From an uncultured Burkholderiales bacterium (lineage in GTDB: Bacteria; Pseudomonadota; Gammaproteobacteria; Burkholderiales; Burkholderiaceae_C), in the NCBI GenBank assembly GCA_903870145.1, contig CAIQBO010000016.1, forward strand, positions 47,632 through 111,631: a stretch of 64,000 bases of DNA. Direction: 5' to 3'. A program made the translations under genes and the position numbers. Below the pieces are notes generated by a model. It saw only the letters and a list, made by a program, of their open reading frames with translations. It was not told the DNA's origin and did no database searches. Positions 54,350 through 61,394 of this stretch are shown here, one piece after another; position 1 is the stretch's first letter, and each line of letters begins with the position of its first letter.

Positions 54350-55194
54350 GTCGCTAAGGCCAGCACTTCAGGCTTTGCGCTGGGAACCTGTGCGAATGGA
54401 TCGAAGTAGAGTATTTCCAATTTCCCATCGGGATGCTCTACAAGTGCCGTGAGGCTCTCGACCCAATCGCCATCATTGCAATACAAAATTCCGTTGATGT
54501 TTCGAATTTCCGCATGGTGAATATGCCCACAAACCACACCGTTGTAGCCCATTTTTTGGGCCTCATGTGCAACCGCCACTTCGAAATCCGAAATAAAGCT
54601 GACAGCCTTTTTCACTTTCAACTTCAAGTAGGCAGAAAGAGACCAATAGGGCAAGCCCATGCGTGCTCGCAAGTGGTTGAGGTAACGATTTAATTTCAAT
54701 GCCAATTCGTACAGCGTGTCGCCCACGTAGGCGAGCCATTTCGCAAACTGAATCACCCCATCAAAGTAGTCGCCATGGACAACCCAAAGCTTACGGCCAT
54801 CTTTTGTAATGTGAACAGCCTCCTCAATGACTTCAATGCCACCAAATGAGTGATCCAAAAATTGGCGTGCAAATTCATCGTGATTGCCGGGCACATAAAC
54901 CACACGACAGCCTTTACGCGCTTTGCGTAAAAGTTTTTGTACAACATCGTTGTGGGCTTGCGGCCAATACCATTTACGCCTTAGTTGCCACCCGTCAATG
55001 ATGTCGCCTACCAAATACAAGGTGTCGCAGGTATGAGTTTTCAGAAAATTTAACAGCGCTTCTGCCTGACAACCTGGGGTCCCTAAATGCAAATCTGAAA
55101 TGAAAATTGCGCGAAAATGTTTTTTGGAATTTATTTCTTCAACCTGCGCATCAACGTGCGCATCAACCTGCACATCAACCTGCGGGTCAAACAT
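54346..55194 (-). CDS. plcP: PlcP-like phospholipase C (metallophosphoesterase, LpxH-like)
   Basis: 282 residues. Calcineurin-like motifs: FISDLHLG, VGDIIDGW, VPGNHDE, VVHGDYFD and CGHIHHAEIR. The PlcP family of Sinorhizobium and marine bacteria looks like UDP-2,3-diacylglucosamine hydrolase but cuts phospholipids to diacylglycerol in phosphate starvation. ATG 55194 shares a base with the olsB stop. Residues 5-20 are an odd repeat (QVDV-QVDA-HVDA-QVEE) from a 12-base tandem repeat. A housekeeping LpxH role is the alternative. Confidence 0.8.
   Translation of the reverse strand: MFDPQVDVQVDAHVDAQVEEINSKKHFRAIFISDLHLGTPGCQAEALLNFLKTHTCDTLYLVGDIIDGWQLRRKWYWPQAHNDVVQKLLRKARKGCRVVYVPGNHDEFARQFLDHSFGGIEVIEEAVHITKDGRKLWVVHGDYFDGVIQFAKWLAYVGDTLYELALKLNRYLNHLRARMGLPYWSLSAYLKLKVKKAVSFISDFEVAVAHEAQKMGYNGVVCGHIHHAEIRNINGILYCNDGDWVESLTALVEHPDGKLEILYFDPFAQVPSAKPEVLALAT
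55139..55190. repeat. 12-base imperfect tandem repeat in the plcP 5' end
   Basis: About four copies of a unit close to CAACCTGCGCAT. In frame, each gives a Q/H-V-(D/E)-X tetrapeptide, so copy-number changes would keep the frame. Confidence 0.8.
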
Positions 55195-56039
55195 CAAGCC
55201 CCCAAAAAATGCTTGCTGTAACGATGAGGCAAGTCTTTCACCCGCATCATCATTGGCAAATCTGCGGTATTGAAATCTGGATCCCAAGCAGGTGCGCCTA
55301 AAATTTTGGCGCCCAAGCGCAAGTAACCCTTGATGAGGGCCGGCGCTTCGACATCCAGTGTCGCGTCCAATTCTTCAATCGGCAACGGCAAGCGGGGGCG
55401 AACATGAAATTCTATCGACGCCATATTTCGGTCTTGCATTTGCAGATGTCGCCACAAACTGGCCGCGGCATCTCCGCTGACCATGCCGTTATGCAGCATG
55501 GGAATGCTGGCGCAGCCAATCATGATGTCCAGCTGATTGCGGGCCATGAATTCAAACAGCGCTCCCCAAAGCGCCAGAATCACACCACCATGGCGATGGT
55601 CAGGGTGAACGCAGCTGCGGCCCAACTCGACCATGCGTGTGCGCAAATCACGCAGCCGGGTTAAATCAAATTCTGTGTCTGAGTAGGTGCCGCCAATTCG
55701 CTTGGCTTGGGCTGGCGTCAAAACTCGGTAAGTGCCAATCACCAATTGACTTGCGGCATCACGCACCAGTAAATGTTCGCAGTAATCGTCAAACACATCG
55801 ATGTCATGGCCTGGCACTGTTTCGGGCAACCTGGCGCCCATTTCTTGACCAAATACCTGATACCTTAATTGTTGTGCTTCGCGAATTTCGTCTTGATGCT
55901 TTGCCCAAGAAACCTCAATGACATTGCGCTTGGTCGTTTCATTTGTGAAGCTATTTGGTTGCGTAAAGCTTCGATGAAGTAACCCCCGAGGTAAGGCTAT
56001 GGGTGAAAGGTCAAAAGTGGGGTTAGGCAATTCTTTCAT
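55194..56039 (-). CDS. olsB: OlsB-like ornithine N-acyltransferase (GNAT)
   Basis: 281 residues of the COG3176/OlsB GNAT family. Acyl-CoA/ACP-site region: EAQQLRYQVFGQEMGA, IDVFDDYCEHLLVRD, VIGTYRVLTPAQA, ELGRSCVHPDHRHGGVILALW and IMIGCASIPM. OlsB adds a 3-hydroxyacyl chain to ornithine, the first step of ornithine lipids. ATG 56039 has GGAG six bases upstream. First gene of an olsB-plcP-agt operon behind a Pho box. Confidence 0.82.
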   Translation of the reverse strand: MKELPNPTFDLSPIALPRGLLHRSFTQPNSFTNETTKRNVIEVSWAKHQDEIREAQQLRYQVFGQEMGARLPETVPGHDIDVFDDYCEHLLVRDAASQLVIGTYRVLTPAQAKRIGGTYSDTEFDLTRLRDLRTRMVELGRSCVHPDHRHGGVILALWGALFEFMARNQLDIMIGCASIPMLHNGMVSGDAAASLWRHLQMQDRNMASIEFHVRPRLPLPIEELDATLDVEAPALIKGYLRLGAKILGAPAWDPDFNTADLPMMMRVKDLPHRYSKHFLGA

Positions 56040-56110
56040 GTCGCACTCCAAGGGTTTTATTTAACTCATTGGATGATGGTCAAAATGCGTTTCAGAAAGA
56101 CTACAAATTA

Positions 56111-56128
56111 ATGAAATTTTGGTGACAA
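56111..56128 (-). promoter_or_regulatory. Pho box for olsB-plcP-agt
   Basis: Minus strand TTGTCAC-CAAA-ATTTCAT, TCAC and TCAT 11 bases apart, 71 bases before olsB. Confidence 0.8.
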
Positions 56129-56151
56129 CTCAAAGGACAGGATGCAACCCA

Positions 56152-56598
56152 TCAAGGGTCTTGGTTTGCAATATGCCCAGCGACCAACTTGTCCAGCAAG
56201 TGGACCAATTGCTTGCCTTCCTCCAGGCTTAAGGGTTGCAAAATTTTTTCTTGCACACGGTGCACAGCAGCTTTCATTTGCAATGTAGCTTGCGCCCCTT
56301 GCGGCGTGAGCCAAAGCAATTTGCGCCTTCGGTCAACGCTGTCCGGCTCTCGCCGTATCCAGGTCTTAGCCTCCAGCCTGCCAATGACCGAGCCGGAAGT
56401 GGCTGCATCAAAGGCCACCCTGCTGGCCAAGCTGACTTGGTCAATGCCGGGAGTGTCCATGACGGCATTCAAAATGGCAAACTGAACAGGCGTGACATCT
56501 TCATTGGCCAACTCCACCATGAACAGGGCCACAGCTATTTGCTGCGCGCGTCGCACCAAATGGCCTGGGGCATGTGCAAAATCGAAGCTTTGAGGCAT
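56152..56598 (-). CDS. MarR-family transcriptional regulator
   Basis: 148 residues, winged helix with DQVSLASRVAFDAATSGSVIGRLEAKTWIRREPDSVDRRRKLLWLTPQGA, the MarR recognition helix and wing. It is divergent from the fumarylpyruvate hydrolase-like gene and probably binds the palindrome between them. Such regulators usually sense aromatic acids. Confidence 0.9.
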   Translation of the reverse strand: MPQSFDFAHAPGHLVRRAQQIAVALFMVELANEDVTPVQFAILNAVMDTPGIDQVSLASRVAFDAATSGSVIGRLEAKTWIRREPDSVDRRRKLLWLTPQGAQATLQMKAAVHRVQEKILQPLSLEEGKQLVHLLDKLVAGHIANQDP

Positions 56599-56645
56599 GG
56601 TTGCAGTGAAAATTGGTTTAATAGCTGTTCTTGACTTAGGTTTTA

Positions 56646-56665
56646 TTAGTAAGTATACTTATTAA
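56646..56665. promoter_or_regulatory. Palindromic MarR operator
   Basis: TTAGTAAGTATACTTATTAA has a perfect 12-base core TAAGTATACTTA and near-perfect arms. It lies between the divergent marR and hydrolase genes. Confidence 0.75.
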
Positions 56666-56739
56666 GTACTCTGGGCACAAGCATTCCTACCTTGCCCTTC
56701 AAACAACATTTCTTCGAACGCATTCACTGAAAGGTTCCC

Positions 56740-57441
56740 ATGAGTTTTGTCATCACCCCACCCGCCGCGGTTTCTGTGCCTGTCGTTGGCCAGACGGCGC
56801 GCTTTCCCGTTCGCCGCATTTACTGTGTAGGCCGCAACTACGAAGAGCACGCCAAAGAAATGGGTTTCACCGGCCGTGAGCCACCTTTCTTTTTCATGAA
56901 ACCAGCCGATGCATTGGTGGTGGTGGATGAAGGCACAACAGGCAAAATGCCTTACCCCAGCTTGACACAGAATTTTCACCACGAGATTGAGCTGGTCGTA
57001 GCCATTGGCACGGGCGGCAAAAACATCCAAGCAGCGGATGCTGAAAAGCACATTTATGGCTACGCTGTGGGCTTGGACATGACGCGCAGAGACTTGCAAA
57101 ACGACATGAAAAAGCAAGGCCGCCCTTGGTGCATCGGCAAGGCTTTTGACCACTCGGCCCCGATTGGTCCGATCACCCCCAAGGCCAGCGCCGGCGATGT
57201 CAACCATGCCTCGATCGACCTGCAAGTCAACGGCGCAGACCGCCAACGCAGCACCGTGGGTAAACTGATTTGGAACGTGGCTGAAACCATCGAACACCTG
57301 TCAGCCGCATGGGAGCTGCAACCTGGCGATTTGATCTACACAGGCACGCCTGAAGGCGTTGCGGCTGTGGTCGCCGGTGACACGTTGGTCGGCCATGTAG
57401 CCGGGCTGAGCACTTTGAAAATCCAAGTTGTTGCAGCCTGA
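56740..57441 (+). CDS. Fumarylacetoacetate-hydrolase family, fumarylpyruvate hydrolase-like
   Basis: 233 residues of the FAH fold. RIYCVGRNYEEHAKEMG, the metal site HHEIELVVAIG, and GTPEGVAAVVAGD are typical of the fumarylpyruvate hydrolases (NagK type) that finish the gentisate route. Gentisate dioxygenase is not in the window, so the substrate is unproven. It precedes a TRAP transporter that may import the aromatic or dicarboxylic compound. Confidence 0.82.
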   Translation: MSFVITPPAAVSVPVVGQTARFPVRRIYCVGRNYEEHAKEMGFTGREPPFFFMKPADALVVVDEGTTGKMPYPSLTQNFHHEIELVVAIGTGGKNIQAADAEKHIYGYAVGLDMTRRDLQNDMKKQGRPWCIGKAFDHSAPIGPITPKASAGDVNHASIDLQVNGADRQRSTVGKLIWNVAETIEHLSAAWELQPGDLIYTGTPEGVAAVVAGDTLVGHVAGLSTLKIQVVAA

Positions 57442-57532
57442 ATCTGCGGCGACAATGCACAGCACAGGCGCGACTGAAGGGAAGTGCCAATAACCTAAGG
57501 CATTGGCCCTTGAGAAGGCGAAGGAGATTGCT

Positions 57533-58021
57533 TTGAAAATTCTTGAATCGCTGGCCAAGCTGAGCAGCATTTTGTCGGGATTGCTGCTGACGGGCATCAC
57601 CTTGATGACCTGCTACAGCTTGATCGGACGCAACACCACGGGCGACACCATTGCCGGCGATTTTGAGCTGACAGGCGTGGCCACGGGCGCCGCCATTGCA
57701 TTGTTCATGCCACTGTGTCAGTTCAAAAGAGCGCACATCATTGTAGACTTTTTCACAGCCAAGGCCAGTGCCGCCACCGTCTCGCAGTTGGACCGTTTAG
57801 GGGCCCTGTTCATGGCTTTGACCTTTGGCTTGTTGGCATGGCGCAGCACTTTGGGTGGCATGAACGCACTGGCAACGCACTCAGGCACCATGATGCTGGG
57901 CTTTCCAGAATGGATCGTTTATGTGGCCATGGTGCCGCCATTTATTTTGAGTGCTGTGATCGCCTTGGCCCAAGCTGTGCATGGCGAAGACTTTGCCTCT
58001 TCTGATGGAGCATCTGCATGA
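57533..58021 (+). CDS. TRAP transporter small permease DctQ
   Basis: 162 residues, four helices, with SGLLLTGITLMTCYSLIGRNTTG, and MPLCQFKRAHIIVDFFT, the DctQ signature. The start is TTG 57533, because AGGAG (57522-57526) stands six bases before it. Stop overlaps dctM by four bases. Confidence 0.85.
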   Translation: MKILESLAKLSSILSGLLLTGITLMTCYSLIGRNTTGDTIAGDFELTGVATGAAIALFMPLCQFKRAHIIVDFFTAKASAATVSQLDRLGALFMALTFGLLAWRSTLGGMNALATHSGTMMLGFPEWIVYVAMVPPFILSAVIALAQAVHGEDFASSDGASA

Positions 58022-59337
58022 GCGCACTGACTTTGTGCTTGATTATTTTTGGCGCCATGCTGGTCTTGATGGCCATTCGCGTGCCGATTTCAGTGGCCAT
58101 GTTTGCAGCTGGCACCTTGGGCTACTTGATGCAAACAGGTTGGGGGCCTTATTCCAGCTTCCTCAACAGCATTGCCTTTGCACGCTTTGCCAACTATGAC
58201 TTGTCGGTCATTCCTTTGTTCATTTTGATGGGGCACTTTGCCACGCAAGGGGGTATCAGCAAGGCCTTGTTTCAATTTGCTGCAAGCGTCATGGGCCGCT
58301 TCAAAGGTGGCTTGGCCATGGCCGCAGTCTTGGCCAGCGCGGCGTTTGGCTCGATCTGCGGCTCCTCGGTGGCTACTGCTGCCACCATCACCGGCGTGGC
58401 TTTGCCAGAGTTGAAACGCCATGGCTACTCCGGTCGTCTGTCTACTGGCACATTGGCCGCTGGCGGCACGCTGGGCATTTTGATCCCCCCTTCTGTGCCC
58501 TTGGTGATCTATGCCATTTTGACCGAACAAAACATTGCCAAATTGTTTGCAGCGGCCATGGTGCCCGGCATCATTGCGATGTTCGGTTACATGGTGGCCA
58601 TTGCCATCTATGTGCGCGTGGTGCCAGGCCATGCACCTGAAGTTGACGACCAAATTGAAAAGTTCACGTGGGCTTCGTTCATGGGCATTGCACCCATTGC
58701 GACCATTTTTGTGATTGTGTTTGGCGGAATTTATGGGGGCTATTTCACGCCCACCGAAGGCGCTGGTGTGGGAGCTGCTTCCACCTTCGTGGCGGCCCTG
58801 CTCAAGCGCGAAATTACTTTGGCCAAGTTCAAAGAATGTTTTTATGCCACAGCCGAGAGTTCAGCCATGATTTTCATGATCTTCATTGGCGCTGATGTGA
58901 TGAACTCTTCCTTGGCCTTGACGCAAGTGCCCAACCAATTGGCAGCAGTGGTTAGCAGTTGGGGCCTGGCTCCCTTGATGGTGGTCTCCGCCATTTTGCT
59001 GTTTTATGTGGTTTTGGGCGCCGTGATGGACGAGCTGAGCATGATCTTGTTGACCATCCCGATCTTCTTTCCGATGATCATGGGCCTGGATTTTGGCATG
59101 AGTAAAGAGTACACCGCCATCTGGTTTGGCATCATGGTGCTGATGACCGTGGGCTTTGGCATGTTGGCACCCCCCGTGGGGCTGAATGTCTATGTGGTCA
59201 ACAGCATGGCCAAAGACGTGCCCATCTCTGAGAGCTACAAAGGGGTGATGCCCTTCTTGATCAGCGACACCATTCGGACCACGCTCTTGCTCTTCTTCCC
59301 CGGGATTTCCCTATGGTTGATTCAGTACGTTGCTTGA
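58018..59337 (+). CDS. TRAP transporter large permease DctM
   Basis: 439 residues, about 12 helices, DctM family: IRVPISVAMFAAGTLGYL, GSICGSSVATAATITGVALPELKRHGYS, GGTLGILIPPSVPLVIYA, FTPTEGAGVGAASTF and GMLAPPVGLNVYVVNSMA. It forms the sodium-driven importer with the adjacent DctQ and DctP proteins. Confidence 0.95.
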   Translation: MSALTLCLIIFGAMLVLMAIRVPISVAMFAAGTLGYLMQTGWGPYSSFLNSIAFARFANYDLSVIPLFILMGHFATQGGISKALFQFAASVMGRFKGGLAMAAVLASAAFGSICGSSVATAATITGVALPELKRHGYSGRLSTGTLAAGGTLGILIPPSVPLVIYAILTEQNIAKLFAAAMVPGIIAMFGYMVAIAIYVRVVPGHAPEVDDQIEKFTWASFMGIAPIATIFVIVFGGIYGGYFTPTEGAGVGAASTFVAALLKREITLAKFKECFYATAESSAMIFMIFIGADVMNSSLALTQVPNQLAAVVSSWGLAPLMVVSAILLFYVVLGAVMDELSMILLTIPIFFPMIMGLDFGMSKEYTAIWFGIMVLMTVGFGMLAPPVGLNVYVVNSMAKDVPISESYKGVMPFLISDTIRTTLLLFFPGISLWLIQYVA

Positions 59338-59402
59338 GCTTCATCGCGTTTTTTGAGCCCTCAATCCGTTAACATCTCAGCACCTTATTTGGAGACACCT
59401 AC

Positions 59403-60464
59403 ATGATCAAACGTCGCTCACTGTTGAAATCAAGCGCCGCTGTGGCCCTTGCCGCACCCGCCATCACCGGATTTGCCCAGCAAACCGTGACCCTGAAATT
59501 CCACACCTTCATGGCCCCTCAGTCCAATGTTTGGCTGAACATGCACAAGGCGTGGATGAACAAGGTCGAGAAAGACTCGGGCGGGCGCATCAAATTTGAA
59601 GCCTACCCCGCCATGCAGTTGGGCGGCACACCGGTTCAGCTGTATGACCAAGCCCGCGACGGTGTGGTCGACATCATCTGGACTCTGCCTGGCAACACTG
59701 CGGGGCGCTTTCCGCGCGTGGAAGTGTTTGAGCTGCCATTCATGATGACCAACGCAGAGGCCACATCCAAAGCGTATTGGGAATATGTGCAAACCATGGC
59801 GCCAGATGAGTTCAAAGAAACGCAACTGATCGCCTTGCAAGTGCACGGCCCAGGCGTCATTCACACGGCCGAAAAACCAGTCAAAAGCGTGGCCGACATG
59901 AAGGGCCTGAAAATGCGCGCGCCTACGCGGCAAGTGACTAAATTGATGGCCGCTTTGGGCGCTATTCCAGTGGGCATGCCACTGCCAGGTATTCCAGATG
60001 CGCTGTCCAAGGGCACCATCTCTGGCGCTGTGATTCCTTGGGAAGTGGTGCCAGCTGTCAAGGTCAACGAGCTGACCAAGTTCCACGCCGAGTTTGACCC
60101 CGCTGGCGGCTGCTTGTACACCACCACCTTTGTGATGTCGATGAACAAGGCCAAGTACGACTCTTTGCCCGCTGATCTGAAAAAAGTCATTGACAACAAC
60201 AGCGGCATTGAGACCTCGGGCTGGCTGGGCAAAGTGCAGCAAGAAGGCGATGCCGCTGGCCGCAAATCTGCCATCGACCACAACAACACCATCTTCACTG
60301 TCAGCGCCGCCGACGCGCAAGAGTTCCGCAGCAAATCCCGCGCTCTGGAAGTCGAATGGGCAGAAGACATGAACAAGCGCGGCTTTGACGGCAAGAAGTT
60401 GCTAGAGACCGCGCGCGCCTTGATCGAAAAACACACCAAGGCTGGTGCTGGCAAAAAAGCTTGA
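59403..60464 (+). CDS. TRAP transporter solute-binding protein DctP
   Basis: 353 residues. N-terminal KRRSLLKSSAAVALAAPAITGFAQ is a Tat-like signal, so the protein is exported folded. The DctP fold shows LKFHTFMAPQSNVWLNMHKAWMNK and GLKMRAPTRQVTKLMAALGAIPVGMPLPGI with the ligand-binding Arg in MRAPTR. Supplies the ligand to the DctQM permease. Its stop overlaps the Nudix start. Confidence 0.92.
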   Translation: MIKRRSLLKSSAAVALAAPAITGFAQQTVTLKFHTFMAPQSNVWLNMHKAWMNKVEKDSGGRIKFEAYPAMQLGGTPVQLYDQARDGVVDIIWTLPGNTAGRFPRVEVFELPFMMTNAEATSKAYWEYVQTMAPDEFKETQLIALQVHGPGVIHTAEKPVKSVADMKGLKMRAPTRQVTKLMAALGAIPVGMPLPGIPDALSKGTISGAVIPWEVVPAVKVNELTKFHAEFDPAGGCLYTTTFVMSMNKAKYDSLPADLKKVIDNNSGIETSGWLGKVQQEGDAAGRKSAIDHNNTIFTVSAADAQEFRSKSRALEVEWAEDMNKRGFDGKKLLETARALIEKHTKAGAGKKA

Positions 60465-61012
60465 GCCAACTGCACCGACCCATTTCATTTTGCCGAGCTT
60501 GTGGCTCGGCGGTGAAGTACCGCGTGCCTGACGATGGCGACACCAAACTGCGGGCTGTTTGCACAGTCTGCCATTTGGTGCATTACGAAAACCCCCTGAA
60601 TGTGGTGGGCACCCTGCCCGTGTGGGGTGACCGTGTGCTGCTTTGCAAACGCAACATCGAACCGCGCAAAGGCAAATGGACGCTGCCTGCAGGCTTCATG
60701 GAATTGAGCGAAAGCGTGGCCGAGGGTGCAGCCCGCGAAACCACAGAAGAGGCCGGCGCGCAATTTGAAATGCAAGAATTGTTCAGCATTCTGAGCGTGC
60801 CCCGGGTGGGGCAAGTGCACATGTATTTTCGGGCACGGCTTCTGAGCGAGCAGTTCGATCCTGGGCATGAGACCCAAGAGGCGCGCTTATTTTTGGAAGA
60901 AGAGATTCCCTGGGATGAACTGTCTTTCAAAACGGTGCGAGAAACCCTGGCGTGTTTTTTCAAAGACAGGCGCGCTGGGCATTTTGGGGTGCATGTTTTG
61001 AATGTCGACTGA
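60461..61012 (+). CDS. Nudix hydrolase with zinc ribbon
   Basis: 183 residues. N-terminal zinc ribbon (FCRACG ... CTVCH) then the Nudix box GFMELSESVAEGAARETTEEAGA. Such proteins hydrolyse nucleoside diphosphates linked to another group; NADH or FAD-like substrates are possible. It starts with TTG sharing bases with the dctP stop, so translation is probably coupled. Confidence 0.85.
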   Translation: MSQLHRPISFCRACGSAVKYRVPDDGDTKLRAVCTVCHLVHYENPLNVVGTLPVWGDRVLLCKRNIEPRKGKWTLPAGFMELSESVAEGAARETTEEAGAQFEMQELFSILSVPRVGQVHMYFRARLLSEQFDPGHETQEARLFLEEEIPWDELSFKTVRETLACFFKDRRAGHFGVHVLNVD

Positions 61013-61076
61013 TGTCAACGCTTGCCGGCCTTGAATCGTTGTATGCTCTGGTGGTTTAGTTTTTCAAGGAAGTGTC

Positions 61077-61322
61077 ATGTATAAATTCATTCTTGCTGCC
61101 GTTTTGAGCAGCTTTGCCTTGGCTTCTTCGGCCCAAACCGTTGCGCCCGTCGCCCCTGTGGTCCCAGCAGCACCGTCTGCAACCCCCTCAGCGCCAGCAG
61201 CAGCCCCTGCTGCGGCACCCGCTGCAGGAAAGCCTGCGGCTGCCGCTGAGGCCCCCAAAGCAGCCAAGAAAGCTAGCAAGGACAAAAAGAAAAAGTCCAA
61301 AGCCAAAAAGAAAGCGGCTTGA
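61077..61322 (+). CDS. Small secreted Ala/Pro- and Lys-rich protein
   Basis: 81 residues. Sec signal peptide (MYKFILAAVLSSFALASSAQ), then an Ala/Pro low-complexity stretch and a strongly basic Lys/Ala/Ser tail. No known domain. Ribosome site AAGGAAGTGTC before ATG 61077. Similar short proteins are common in Comamonadaceae; function unknown, perhaps nucleic-acid or envelope binding. Confidence 0.7.
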   Translation: MYKFILAAVLSSFALASSAQTVAPVAPVVPAAPSATPSAPAAAPAAAPAAGKPAAAAEAPKAAKKASKDKKKKSKAKKKAA

Positions 61323-61340
61323 TTTTTCAGGCATCTCGCA

Positions 61341-61368
61341 AAAGCCCTGCTGTGCAGGGCTTTTTTTT
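61341..61368 (+). terminator. Rho-independent terminator before dnaG
   Basis: AGCCCTGC, loop TGT, GCAGGGCT, then TTTTTTT. Perfect 8-base stem. Confidence 0.95.
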
Positions 61369-61394
61369 GACCCCGAATGGGTCAAAATACAGCT

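Noticed and set aside
59430..60320. Minus-strand frame of about 296 codons inside the TRAP binding protein gene
   Set aside because: Composition is an antisense artefact of the dctP codons; no recognisable motif.
61077..61322. Histone H1-like DNA-binding protein
   Set aside because: The Lys/Ala tail fits, but an N-terminal Sec signal peptide points to export.
61377..61394. ATG 61377 as the dnaG start
   Set aside because: It begins just beyond the terminator T-run and adds residues not usual for DnaG; GTG 61395 gives the conserved AIPQSFIQ N-terminus. Kept as an alternative.
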